Assembly (NCBI RefSeq): GCF_003675855.1
Contig: NZ_RCIH01000004.1
Coordinates: 248,001-312,000 of the forward strand
Source of the DNA: Halostella salina
GTDB taxonomy: Archaea > Halobacteriota > Halobacteria > Halobacteriales > Natronoarchaeaceae
DNA: 64,000 nucleotides
Reading direction: 5' to 3'
The notes below the pieces were generated by a model. That model was not told the origin of the DNA. It saw nothing but the letters and a program-made list of their open reading frames with translations, and searched no databases. Shown piece after piece: positions 35,173-43,683 of this stretch (positions within the stretch are counted from its first letter, which is position 1; each line of letters begins with the position of its first letter). The position numbers were made by a program, and so were the translations under genes.

Positions 35173-36054
35173 ATGAGCGAGGACGAGGGCACGGACGCAG
35201 TGGCCCCGGAGGAAGACGCCGCCGCCGAGGCCGACGGCGACCCCGAGACGGAGGCCACGGCCGACGTGTCGGCGTCGGACGAGGAGCGACGGACGATCAG
35301 CGAACAGCTCCCGGAGGCCGTGTCGGAGCACGACGAGGAGCTGGGCGCGGACGTGCGCCGGCTGCTGGAGAAGGCCGTCGAACTCGACCGCCGGGTCGAG
35401 GAGCTGGAGGCCGAGCGCGACGAGTACGAGGACCGGGTCGAGGAACTGGAGGCCGAACTCGACGACCGCGACGAGGACGTCGAGGACCTCGAGGACCGCC
35501 TGAAGCGCAAGCAGGCCGACTTCCAGAACTACAAGAAGCGCGCCAAGAAGCGTCAGGACCAGATCCGCGACCGGGCGACGGAGGACCTCGTCGAGCGCCT
35601 GCTCGACGTCCGGGACAACCTGAAGCGGGCCGTCGAGGAGGACCACGACAACGTCGAGAGCATCCGCGAGGGCGTCGAGATGACGCTGTCGGAGTTCGAC
35701 CGTGTTCTGGACGGGGAGGACGTCGCGGAGGTCGACCCCGATCCCGGGACGGCGGTCGACCCACAGCGCCACGAGGTGATGATGCGCGTCGAGAGCGACC
35801 AGCCCGCCGACACGATCGCCGAGGTGTACACGCCCGGCTACGAGATGAGCGGCAAGGTGCTCCGGACGGCACAGGTGACGGTCAGCGACGGCACCGGCGA
35901 CGCCGAATCCGATGGGGACGAAGCCGAGGACGACGCCGAGAGCGACGGGGACGAGGCCGATGCGGACGGCGACGACGAGGCGATCGAACTCGACGGCGAG
36001 GTCGACGACGCGGCCGACGAGGACGACGCTGACGACGCCGCGACTGACGACTGA
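35173..36054 (+). CDS. grpE: Nucleotide exchange factor GrpE
   Basis: A 293-residue GrpE. A long acidic N-terminal tail (about residues 1-40), a coiled coil (about 60-115, with LDRRVEELEAERDEYEDRVE and a Lys-rich QNYKKRAKKRQDQ), and a beta-wing domain (PQRHEVMMRVESDQPADTIA, YTPGYEMSGKVLRTAQVTVS) that contacts DnaK. The C-terminus is an additional very acidic tail of about 70 residues, much longer than in bacteria. It opens the grpE-dnaK pair and exchanges ADP for ATP on DnaK. Confidence 0.95.
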   Translation: MSEDEGTDAVAPEEDAAAEADGDPETEATADVSASDEERRTISEQLPEAVSEHDEELGADVRRLLEKAVELDRRVEELEAERDEYEDRVEELEAELDDRDEDVEDLEDRLKRKQADFQNYKKRAKKRQDQIRDRATEDLVERLLDVRDNLKRAVEEDHDNVESIREGVEMTLSEFDRVLDGEDVAEVDPDPGTAVDPQRHEVMMRVESDQPADTIAEVYTPGYEMSGKVLRTAQVTVSDGTGDAESDGDEAEDDAESDGDEADADGDDEAIELDGEVDDAADEDDADDAATDD

Positions 36055-36255
36055 CGGCGACCCCGCGACCGACGCCTGACGGGCACCATCGCAACAGGTT
36101 CTCGGCGGCCACCCGAACCGGATCGATGACTGCCGGCGACGGACCGGCCCGTCGACACGGAGCTTATAAATCCGCCGCCGCTGTCGCCCCGAGGTTTCCT
36201 TTCATCCAGCGCCGGTCGCGTAGTTTTATTCGGGCCGTTCACTCCGTGTAGCAAG

Positions 36256-36263
36256 AGTTATAC
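36256..36263 (+). promoter_or_regulatory. TATA box of dnaK
   Basis: agttatac is centred about 30 bases before the dnaK ATG at 36290. Two further TATA-like stretches lie in the same 235-base spacer (near 36164 and 36224), so dnaK may use more than one start, as heat-shock genes often do. Confidence 0.5.
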
Positions 36264-36289
36264 CGCCGAACCGGCAAACAACGCTCAAG

Positions 36290-38209
36290 ATGGCGAGTAA
36301 CAAGATTCTCGGAATAGACCTGGGGACGACTAACAGCGCGTTCGCAGTGATGGAGGGCGGTGACCCGGAGATCATCGTCAACAGCGAGGGCGAGCGAACG
36401 ACCCCCTCAGTCGTCTCCTTCTCGGACGACGGGGAGCGCCTGGTCGGCAAACCCGCGAAGAACCAGGCCGTCCAGAACCCCGAGCGGACGTTCCAGTCGA
36501 TCAAGCGCCACATGGGCGACGAGGACTACACCGTCGAGATCGACGACGAGGAGTACACGCCCGAGCAGATCTCGGCGATGATCCTCCAGAAGATCAAACA
36601 CGACGCCGAGGAGTATCTCGGCGACGAGGTCGAGAAGGCCGTCATCACGGTGCCGGCGTACTTCAACGACCGCCAGCGCCAGGCGACCAAGGACGCCGGC
36701 GAGATCGCCGGCTTCGAGGTCGACCGCATCGTCAACGAGCCGACGGCCGCCTCGATGGCGTACGGCCTCGACGACGAGTCCGACCAGACGGTGCTCGTGT
36801 ACGACCTCGGCGGCGGGACGTTCGACGTTTCCATCCTCGATCTGGGCGGCGGCGTCTACGAGGTCGTCGCCACCAACGGCGACAACGATCTCGGCGGCGA
36901 CGACTGGGACCAGGCCATTATCGACTGGCTCGCCGACGAGTTCCAGGACGAGCACGGCATCGACCTCCGCGAGGACCGGCAGGCGCTCCAGCGCCTGAAG
37001 GACGCCGCCGAGGAGGCGAAGATCGAACTCTCCAGCCGGAAGGAGACGGAGATCAACCTGCCGTTCATCACGGCGACCGACGACGGCCCGATCCACCTGG
37101 AGCAGAGCCTCACCCGCGCGAAGTTCGAGTCGCTCACCGCCGACCTCATCGAGCGCACCGTCGGCCCGACCGAGCAGGCCCTCGAGGACGCCGGCTACGA
37201 GAAGGACGACATCGACGAGGTGCTGCTCGTCGGCGGCTCGACCCGGATGCCGCAGGTCGAGGAGCAGGTCGAGGAGCTGGCCGGCCAGGAGCCGAAGAAG
37301 AACGTCAACCCCGACGAGGCCGTCGCGCTCGGCGCGGCGATCCAGGGCGGCGTGCTCTCCGGCGACGTGGACGACATCGTCCTGCTCGACGTGACGCCCC
37401 TGTCGCTCGGTATCGAGGTCAAGGGCGGCATCTTCGAGCGCCTCATCGAGAAGAACACCACCATCCCGACCGAGGAGTCGAAGATCTTCACGACGGCCGC
37501 CGACAACCAGACCTCCGTGCAGGTCCGCGTGTTCCAGGGCGAGCGCGAGATCGCCGAGGAGAACGAACTGCTCGGCGAGTTCCACCTCACCGGCATCCCG
37601 CCGGCCCCCGCCGGAACGCCCCAGATCGAGGTGACGTTCTCCATCGACGAGAACGGCATCGTCAACGTCTCCGCCGAGGACAAGGGCTCCGGCGAGAGCG
37701 AGGAGATCACCATCGAGGGCGGTGCCGGCCTCTCCGACGCCGAGATCGACCAGATGCAGGCCGAGGCCGAGGAGCACGCCGAGGAGGACCAGCGCCGCCG
37801 CAAGCGCATCGAGGCCCGCAACGAGGCCGAGGCGGCGGTCCAGCGCGCCGAGAAGCTCCTCGACGAGAACGAGGAGGACGTGGACGACGACCTCCGCGAG
37901 ACCATCGAGTCCGAGATCGAGAACGTCGAGGCGGTCCTCGACGACGACGACGCGAGCAAGGAGGAGATCGAGGACGCGACCGAGAGCCTCAGCTCCGAAC
38001 TGCAGGAGATCGGCAAGCAGATGTACCAGCAGCAGGCCCAGGCCGGCGCAGGCGGTGCCGCTGGCGGCGCTGGCGGCGCGGCAGGCGGCGCTGGTGGCAT
38101 GGGCGGCGGCCCGGCCGGCGGTGCCGCGGGCGGCGCTGGCGGCGACGAGGAGTTCGTCGACGCCGACTTCGAGGACGTTCAGGAGGACGACGAGGAGTCG
38201 TCCTCCTGA
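36290..38209 (+). CDS. dnaK: Chaperone DnaK (Hsp70)
   Basis: A 639-residue Hsp70. The nucleotide-binding domain shows [52 protein letters not shown] and LVGGSTRMP; the substrate-binding domain begins near residue 380 ([17 protein letters not shown]) and is followed by an acidic helical lid. The C-terminal tail has a Gly/Ala-rich repeat stretch (residues about 585-620) before the acidic [17 protein letters not shown] end. It works with DnaJ (14873-16045) and GrpE. Confidence 0.97.
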   Translation: MASNKILGIDLGTTNSAFAVMEGGDPEIIVNSEGERTTPSVVSFSDDGERLVGKPAKNQAVQNPERTFQSIKRHMGDEDYTVEIDDEEYTPEQISAMILQKIKHDAEEYLGDEVEKAVITVPAYFNDRQRQATKDAGEIAGFEVDRIVNEPTAASMAYGLDDESDQTVLVYDLGGGTFDVSILDLGGGVYEVVATNGDNDLGGDDWDQAIIDWLADEFQDEHGIDLREDRQALQRLKDAAEEAKIELSSRKETEINLPFITATDDGPIHLEQSLTRAKFESLTADLIERTVGPTEQALEDAGYEKDDIDEVLLVGGSTRMPQVEEQVEELAGQEPKKNVNPDEAVALGAAIQGGVLSGDVDDIVLLDVTPLSLGIEVKGGIFERLIEKNTTIPTEESKIFTTAADNQTSVQVRVFQGEREIAEENELLGEFHLTGIPPAPAGTPQIEVTFSIDENGIVNVSAEDKGSGESEEITIEGGAGLSDAEIDQMQAEAEEHAEEDQRRRKRIEARNEAEAAVQRAEKLLDENEEDVDDDLRETIESEIENVEAVLDDDDASKEEIEDATESLSSELQEIGKQMYQQQAQAGAGGAAGGAGGAAGGAGGMGGGPAGGAAGGAGGDEEFVDADFEDVQEDDEESSS

Positions 38210-38612
38210 GCCAACCAGAACGCTGCACGTTCTGGTGACGTGGACGTGGACTCGTCCTTACAGTCCTCGTCCGCTCGGGAGAGCGAAGTTCTCCCGGCGT
38301 CTTCGGGAGTGAGCGTAGCGAACGACCGAAGGTAGGAAGCGTCTCGACGCTTCCGTGTCTGGAAAAGCGAGCGAAGTGAGCGTTTTCGAACTGGACGACG
38401 ACGCGTAAGCGAGTCGTCTTCGTCGGCTCGATAGACGAGCGCAGCGATTTTTCGAGGCCGGCGAGAACGAGTCCGCCAGTGCGCCCGCCGTCCCTGTCGG
38501 TGCCGACCGTGCCGCGAACGGGGTCGTGATTTTCCGGGTGACTCACCCGTCACACCGCGGTCCACCCCGCCGTTTAACGGACCGTACGTGGTAGCTCGTT
38601 CGGCCGCTCTAA
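38210..38612. other. Hairpin-rich spacer after dnaK
   Basis: No gene is seen in these 403 bases. Three perfect inverted repeats occur: ACCAGAACG with CGTTCTGGT (38214-38236, loop CTGCA) directly behind the dnaK stop, CTCCCG with CGGGAG (38291-38309), and GGAAGCGTC with GACGCTTCC (38335-38354). Repeated words such as GAGCGAAGTGAGCG-like runs lie between them. The first hairpin is the best candidate for a dnaK terminator or 3' stability element. Confidence 0.5.
38214..38236 (+). terminator. Hairpin after dnaK
   Basis: A perfect 9-bp stem (ACCAGAACG / CGTTCTGGT) with a 5-base loop begins five bases after the dnaK stop codon. No T-run follows, so it may act as a stability or processing element rather than a classical terminator. 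Confidence 0.4.
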
Positions 38613-39629
38613 ATGTCGCTTGAAGTAAACGCCATCGGCAGTATCGAAGCGGCGAACCGGAACCAGTGGAACAACCTCGTCGAGCAGTCCGACCTCGGCT
38701 GTGCGTACCACCGCTACGGGTGGCTTCGTGCCGTCGAAGCCGGCACGACGTACGACCCGCAGCATCTCGTCGTCCGAAAGAAGGGGAATCCCGTGGCCGT
38801 CCTCCCGAACTTCGCCACCGACTTCGGTCCCGTCGAACAGTTGACGTCGATCAAACCGGGGTACGGCGGACCGGTCGCCATAACCGACGAGGCGGAGTCT
38901 CTGGACCTGTTGCTCGACGCCGTGAGGGATATCTGTGCGGGCCGGACACTGTTCAGCGCGATCAGGACGTACGACGAGAACTACGTCCGCTACCGGCAGT
39001 TGCTCAGGGCACACGGCTACGACGAGACCATCCTCTCCTGTCGGTTCACGCTCGACCTCACACGGGGGTGGGACGCGCTGTTCGACGACATGGACGGCGA
39101 GCGACGACGGGGGATCCGACGGGGCAACGAACAGGACGTCGAGGTCGTCGACGAAGCCATCACCGCGGCGGCGCTGTCGTCGTTCTACGAGGACTACGCG
39201 ACGGTGATGGAGCGGGTCGACCAGCCAACCCTGCCGCGGTCATTCCTGCTCGAACTCCGGCCCTTTGCCGACCGGCTGAAGCTGTTCACGCTCCGGGTCG
39301 ACGGCACGGAACGCGGGCAGTACCTCCACCTGCTGGACGACGAGCAGTCGACGGTCCAGCATCTGTTCACCGCGGTCACGGAGGCGCAGTTCGAGTACCA
39401 CGCCGCCGAACTCCTCCACGAGCACGCGATCAGGTGGGGGATCGACGAGGGGTACGCGACGTACGAACTCCGGGGCGCGCTCCCGGACTTCCGCAACGGG
39501 GTGTTCTGCTTCAAGCAGGGTTTCGGGGCGGACGCGAAACCGGTCGTCACCTGGGAGCGCGGCCATCCCGCCCCGGCGCTGTCGGCGCTCAACGCCGCCC
39601 GGAGCGCGTACGACATGTACTCGACGTAG
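38613..39629 (+). CDS. FemAB/BioF2-like GNAT-type acyltransferase
   Basis: A 338-residue protein in the FemAB/BioF2-like subgroup, with two GNAT-like halves. Features: WNNLVEQSDLGCAYHRYGWL at the start, TSIKPGYGGPVAITDE, a helical basic segment (GERRRGIRRGNEQDV), and the second half with LLHEHAIRWGIDEGYATYEL and FCFKQGFGAD. Family members transfer amino acids or acyl groups to cell-surface polymers or peptides. Substrate unknown. It ends exactly next to proline dehydrogenase, which is convergent. Confidence 0.75.
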   Translation: MSLEVNAIGSIEAANRNQWNNLVEQSDLGCAYHRYGWLRAVEAGTTYDPQHLVVRKKGNPVAVLPNFATDFGPVEQLTSIKPGYGGPVAITDEAESLDLLLDAVRDICAGRTLFSAIRTYDENYVRYRQLLRAHGYDETILSCRFTLDLTRGWDALFDDMDGERRRGIRRGNEQDVEVVDEAITAAALSSFYEDYATVMERVDQPTLPRSFLLELRPFADRLKLFTLRVDGTERGQYLHLLDDEQSTVQHLFTAVTEAQFEYHAAELLHEHAIRWGIDEGYATYELRGALPDFRNGVFCFKQGFGADAKPVVTWERGHPAPALSALNAARSAYDMYST

Positions 39630-40496
39630 CTACCGGCCGGCGACCGCGCCGGCGACGGCCCGGGCGGCAAAGCGCACGTCGTTTTTCGTCCTGTTCATGA
39701 CCCACCGCTTCCAGCGCGGGCCGTACGGGACGTACTGCCACACCGGCACCTCATCGGCGAGGGCGCGTTGAGCGTTCTCCCGGACGCCCATCAACATCTG
39801 CACCTCGTAGTCGGCCCCGTGACGGTCCGAGAGCGTCCGCGCGTACTCGATCATCCGTGGGTCGTGGGTCGTCACCGCGATCCCGTCGTCGCCCCGATCG
39901 AACGCGTCGGCCAGCAGGTCGCGGTACGCACGGTCGATCCGTGCGCCCCGCTCGAACGCGACGCCGTCGGGGCGGTCGTAGGCACCGCCCTTGACGTACC
40001 GTATCTTCCCGGGCACGTCGGCGAGGCGTTCGGCGTCGCGGCGGGTGCGTTTCAGGTCCGCCTGCAGACAGACGCCGACCCCGCCGCCGTGCTTCCTGGC
40101 GAGGGTCTCGTAGGCGTCGAGCGTCGCGTCCACGGCCCCGTGTTCCTCCATGTCGAACCAGACGAACACGCCCCGGTCGCTGGCGCGGTCGACGATCCGG
40201 TCGACCGTCTCCCGGAAGGCGTCTTCGCCGAATTCGAGACCGACCTGAGTCGGCTTGATCGTGACGGCAGCGTCGAACGACGCCTCGCCGAACAGGTCGA
40301 CCAGCCTGCGGTACTCCCCGGCGCTGGTCTCGACCGCGGCCCACTCGTCCTCGTGGGAGCCCAGGCGGTTGACCATCGGGTTGAGGCCGCGTCCGGCGAT
40401 CTGTCTCGCGCGCGAAACGGCTCCCTCCGGCGTTTCTCCGGCGACGAACTGGTTCGCTATCGGCGGAATCACGGCGTGTCCTGCAACGTCTGTCAC
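39630..40496 (-). CDS. Proline dehydrogenase
   Basis: A 288-residue monofunctional proline dehydrogenase TIM barrel. Family landmarks: LDAYETLARKHGGGVGVCLQ, RYVKGGAYD (FAD and substrate loop), TTHDPRMIEYARTLSDRHG, QMLMGVRENAQRALADE and the closing YVPYGPRWKRWVMNRT. It oxidises proline to pyrroline-5-carboxylate and reduces FAD. The P5C dehydrogenase partner is not in this window. The GTG at 40496 is used as start. Confidence 0.85.
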   Translation of the reverse strand: MTDVAGHAVIPPIANQFVAGETPEGAVSRARQIAGRGLNPMVNRLGSHEDEWAAVETSAGEYRRLVDLFGEASFDAAVTIKPTQVGLEFGEDAFRETVDRIVDRASDRGVFVWFDMEEHGAVDATLDAYETLARKHGGGVGVCLQADLKRTRRDAERLADVPGKIRYVKGGAYDRPDGVAFERGARIDRAYRDLLADAFDRGDDGIAVTTHDPRMIEYARTLSDRHGADYEVQMLMGVRENAQRALADEVPVWQYVPYGPRWKRWVMNRTKNDVRFAARAVAGAVAGR

Positions 40497-40643
40497 TAAA
40501 CGCTGTGGGGGTGGCGTGCGCGACCGGTGGGCGGTCGTCAGCGGCCGGTCCCCGTCGACTGGTAACTACCCTGCAACCGACTGGTCGCTTCTTGTGACGT
40601 ACTATCATACGCGTCGATGTTGGCACCTCCGACGAGGGATCAC

Positions 40644-41816
40644 ATGCAGTTAGCACTCATCGCAGTCGGGCAGGCGGGGGGAAAGATCGTCGACGAGTTC
40701 CTGGCCTACGAGCAGCGGGCCGACGCCGACTTCATCACGGCCGCGACGGCGATCAACACGGCCCGGTCGGACCTGCAGGGACTCCAGTACGTCCCGGAGG
40801 ACAACCGCGTCCTCATCGGCCAGTCCCGTGTCGGCGGCCACGGCGTCGGCGCGGACAACGAACTCGGCGCGGAGATCGCCGCCGAGGAGTCGACCGAGGT
40901 CGTCGCGGCGACCGACGGCGTCCCGGTCAGCCACATCGACGCGTTCCTCGTCGTCGCCGCGCTCGGCGGCGGCACCGGGAGCGGCGCGGGACCGGTCATC
41001 GCCAAGGAACTCCAGCGCGTGTACTCGACGCCCGTCTACGGGCTGGGCGTCCTCCCGGCGACCGACGAGGGCGGCATCTACACGCTGAACGCCGCCCGGT
41101 CGTTTCAGACGTTCGTCCGCGAGGTCGACAACCTCCTCGTGTTCGACAACGACGCCTGGCGGCAGTCCGGCGAGACGCTGACCGCCGGCTACGACGCGAT
41201 CAACGAGGAGATCGCCCGCCGCTTCGGCGTGCTGTTCTCGGCCGGCGAGACGGCCGGCGACGAGACCGTCGCCGAGAGCGTCGTCGACGCCAGCGAGATC
41301 GTCAACACCCTGGAGGCAAGCGGCGTCTCCGCCGTCGGCTACGCCTCCGAGGAACTCGCTCCCCAGGAGGAGGGCGGCCTGCTGTCGCGCTTCACCGGCG
41401 GCTCGTCGTCCGAACCGGACCCGAGCGAAGCGACGAACCGGATCACGAGCCTCGTCCGCAAGGCGACGCTCGGCCGGCTGACCCTGCCCTGCGACGTCGA
41501 GAGCGCCGAGCGATCGCTGACGGTCGTCGCCGGCCCGCCCGCCCAGCTCAGCCGCAAGGGGATCGAGGAGGGCCGCCGCTGGCTGGAGGAGGAGACCGGC
41601 TCGATGGAGGTCCGCGGCGGCGACTACCCGACCGGTTCGGACTCGGTCGCCGCGGCGGTCCTGCTCTCGGGGGTCACCGAGGTCCCGCGGATCAAGAAGC
41701 TCCAGATCATCGCCAACGAGACCCAGGACAACATCGAGGGGCAGCGCACGGGCGAGGAGAAAGCGGAGGAACAGCTGATCGGCGAGCAGGGCGAGGACCT
41801 CGACCCCCTGTTCTGA
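40644..41816 (+). CDS. cetZ: CetZ tubulin-like cytoskeletal protein
   Basis: A 390-residue CetZ. The GTP-binding loop GGGTGSGAGP is at residues 108-117; GQSRVGGHGVGADNELGAEI and ARSFQTFVREVDNLLVFDND are typical; the C-terminal conserved end reads DLDPLF. CetZ proteins are GTPases related to FtsZ and tubulin that control cell shape and motility in haloarchaea. The N-terminus and tail look closest to the CetZ1 group, which is a judgement from memory. Confidence 0.93.
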   Translation: MQLALIAVGQAGGKIVDEFLAYEQRADADFITAATAINTARSDLQGLQYVPEDNRVLIGQSRVGGHGVGADNELGAEIAAEESTEVVAATDGVPVSHIDAFLVVAALGGGTGSGAGPVIAKELQRVYSTPVYGLGVLPATDEGGIYTLNAARSFQTFVREVDNLLVFDNDAWRQSGETLTAGYDAINEEIARRFGVLFSAGETAGDETVAESVVDASEIVNTLEASGVSAVGYASEELAPQEEGGLLSRFTGGSSSEPDPSEATNRITSLVRKATLGRLTLPCDVESAERSLTVVAGPPAQLSRKGIEEGRRWLEEETGSMEVRGGDYPTGSDSVAAAVLLSGVTEVPRIKKLQIIANETQDNIEGQRTGEEKAEEQLIGEQGEDLDPLF

Positions 41817-41856
41817 CGTGTGCCGGCGACGCCCCGGCACGGCCCAACCGAGCACT

Positions 41857-41916
41857 GGCGAGTCGCTCCGCTCCCCGTCGTCGTTCGCCGAAAAGCGCCG
41901 AGGAGGAGATTTGAAC
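41857..41916. repeat. 60-bp direct repeat copy A (partial tRNA-Ser 3' end)
   Basis: This copy matches copy B (41975-42034) in 57 of 60 positions, offset by 118 bases. It contains the T-loop and acceptor 3' part of tRNA-Ser read on the minus strand, but not the rest of the tRNA. It lies immediately past the real tRNA in the downstream direction, the typical place of an attachment site left by an integrative element. Confidence 0.7.
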
Positions 41917-41974
41917 CACGCGGTCGGCGACGCCGTCCTCTACTTCGAATCTCCAGCTGTCGTTTCGGCGAACG

Positions 41975-42034
41975 GGCGAGTCGCTCCGCTCCTCGCCGTT
42001 GTTCGCCGAAAAGCGCCGAGGAGGAGATTTGAAC
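41975..42034. repeat. 60-bp direct repeat copy B (spanning tRNA-Ser 3' end)
   Basis: This copy covers the 3' end of the intact tRNA-Ser(CGA) plus 39 downstream bases. Three mismatches separate it from copy A. The 58 bases between the copies code for nothing recognisable. Confidence 0.7.
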
Positions 42035-42098
42035 TCCTGAGTCCTTACGGACAGTTGCTCTCGAAGCAACCGCCTTGGCCAGGCTAGGCTACCTCGGC
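42014..42098 (-). tRNA. trnS: tRNA-Ser (anticodon CGA)
   Basis: An 85-base class II tRNA. The acceptor GCCGAGG pairs with CCTCGGC (42015-42021 and 42092-42098), followed by the unpaired G at 42014. The anticodon stem GTTGC/GCAAC holds the loop TTCGAGA with anticodon CGA, which reads UCG. A long variable arm (GTCCG...CGGAC-type) and the T arm AGGAG-TTCAAAT-CTCCT confirm serine. No intron and no encoded CCA. Confidence 0.95.
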
Positions 42099-42175
42099 TC
42101 TACTCATCCGTTCATCGCTTGCGACTTTATGGATTTCGGTTCCGGCGCGCCGGCCGCCGCGGTCCGTCGATCATT

Positions 42176-42183
42176 ACAAATAA
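42176..42183 (+). promoter_or_regulatory. TATA box of the MoxR gene
   Basis: acaaataa is centred about 28 bases before the ATG at 42208, which suggests a leaderless message. Confidence 0.5.
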
Positions 42184-42207
42184 ACGGACCCCGTCCGGAC
42201 GGCAACC

Positions 42208-43158
42208 ATGGAAGTCCCCGATGCGAACGAGGAAGCACAGGCGATCCTCGACACGGTCGGCAACGCCGTCATCGCCGACCGCGAGTTCCTCGAAACGGTA
42301 CTGCTGGGCGTCATGGCCCGCGGCCACGTCCTCCTCGAAGACGTCCCCGGCACCGGCAAGACCCTCACCGCGCGGTCGTTCGCGACGGCCTTCGGCCTCT
42401 CGTTTAGCCGCGTGCAGTTCACGCCGGACCTCCTGCCGGCCGACGTGACCGGCACGCACGTGTTCAACGAGGACACCGGCGAGTTCTCGTTCAACGAGGG
42501 TCCGATCTTCGCCAACATCGTGCTGGCCGACGAGATCAACCGCGCGCCGCCGAAAACGCAGGCGGCGCTGCTGGAGGCGATGGAGGAGGGACAGGTCACC
42601 GTCGACGGCGACACCCACGACCTCCCCGACCCCTTCTTCGTCATCGCCACGCAGAACCCCGTCGAGCAGGAGGGGACGTTCCCGCTCCCCGAGGCGCAGG
42701 TCGACCGCTTCATGGTCAAGACCAGCCTCGGCTACCCCGACCTCGACGGCGAAGTCGAACTGCTCCAGCGGCGGCGCGCCCGGGACACGCAGAGCCCGTC
42801 GGCCGAGCGCGTGCTGACCGACGAGGCGGTCAAACAGCTTCGGTCGGTGCCCGAGTCCGTGCGCGTCGAGGACGAACTGCTGGAGTACGTCGCCAAGGTC
42901 GCCCGCGCGACCCGCGAGGACCGCCGCGTCGAGGTCGGCGTCTCGCCGCGCGGGACCCAGCGGCTGTTCGAGACGGCCCGCGCCGAGGCCGTGCTGGCCG
43001 GCCGAGAGTACGTCACGCCCGACGACATCAAGCGCGTCGCCGAGCCGGTGCTGGCCCACCGCCTCGTGCTGACGCCGGACGCGACGGTCAACGACGTGTC
43101 GAAGCGAGCGGTCGTCGAGAGCGTCCTCGACGAGGTGCCGGTGCCGACGCTGGAGTAA
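42208..43158 (+). CDS. MoxR-family AAA+ ATPase
   Basis: A 316-residue MoxR ATPase. Walker A is LLEDVPGTGKTLTARSFA (Gly48-Thr52 core), Walker B is IVLADEINRAPPKTQAALL, and sensor 1 is FFVIATQNPVEQEGTFPLPE. MoxR proteins work as chaperones that activate von Willebrand-type DUF58 proteins. Here the DUF58 gene lies in the convergent operon 43183-46599, so the two gene sets face each other with 24 bases between their ends. Confidence 0.92.
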   Translation: MEVPDANEEAQAILDTVGNAVIADREFLETVLLGVMARGHVLLEDVPGTGKTLTARSFATAFGLSFSRVQFTPDLLPADVTGTHVFNEDTGEFSFNEGPIFANIVLADEINRAPPKTQAALLEAMEEGQVTVDGDTHDLPDPFFVIATQNPVEQEGTFPLPEAQVDRFMVKTSLGYPDLDGEVELLQRRRARDTQSPSAERVLTDEAVKQLRSVPESVRVEDELLEYVAKVARATREDRRVEVGVSPRGTQRLFETARAEAVLAGREYVTPDDIKRVAEPVLAHRLVLTPDATVNDVSKRAVVESVLDEVPVPTLE

Positions 43159-43182
43159 CACCGGACGGCAGTCGCACCCGTC

Positions 43183-43683
43183 TCAGGTGCGCAGCAGCGA
43201 GGTCAGCGCGACGACACCGAGCAGGAGCAGGACCAGCGCCGACAGCGGCTGACCGCCGCCGGACACCCGGTAGAGCCCGTAGCTCACGACCGTGACGACC
43301 ACGCCGACGCCGACGCTACCGGCGGCGTGGGCCAGTTCCGCCCGGCTCGTGTCCGCTTCCCGACCGACCTGCTCGCCGAGACCGATGGCGTTGTCCAGCA
43401 GGTCCCAGGCGACGACCGCCCCGCCGGCGATGACCACGACGACCGCGTCCGGGGCGCTCAGGAACCCGGCGACCATCGCGGCGAGAAACAGGAGGACGCC
43501 GGTCAGCGCCGCCGCCCGCCGCCACCCGGCGAACGTCGTCACGGTCGCGGTGACGATCGCGAGCGCGGCGAAGGGGGTGGCGTACAGCGAGAACAGCCCG
43601 ACAACCGCCGTACAGAGGCTCGCGACGACGACCGCCGCGACCCCGCTGTGAACCGGCGGACGCCGGTCTATCTCCGCCGTCAT
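43183..43683 (-). CDS. DUF7519-like membrane protein
   Basis: A 166-residue membrane protein with about five helices (VAAVVVASLCTAVVGLFSLY, AALAIVTATVTTFAGW, ALTGVLLFLAAMVAGFLSAP, DAVVVVIAGGAVVAWDLLD, SALVLLLLGVVALTSLL). It is last in the operon with the DUF58 gene and overlaps it by four bases (ATGA). I recall this as the DUF7519 family found beside DUF58 in haloarchaea. Function unknown; the helices suggest a membrane platform. Confidence 0.7.
   Translation of the reverse strand: MTAEIDRRPPVHSGVAAVVVASLCTAVVGLFSLYATPFAALAIVTATVTTFAGWRRAAALTGVLLFLAAMVAGFLSAPDAVVVVIAGGAVVAWDLLDNAIGLGEQVGREADTSRAELAHAAGSVGVGVVVTVVSYGLYRVSGGGQPLSALVLLLLGVVALTSLLRT

Noticed and set aside
41818-42087. Small plus-strand frames across the tRNA-Ser region
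   Set aside because: They consist of the repeated tRNA 3' end and flank, and lie over an RNA gene.
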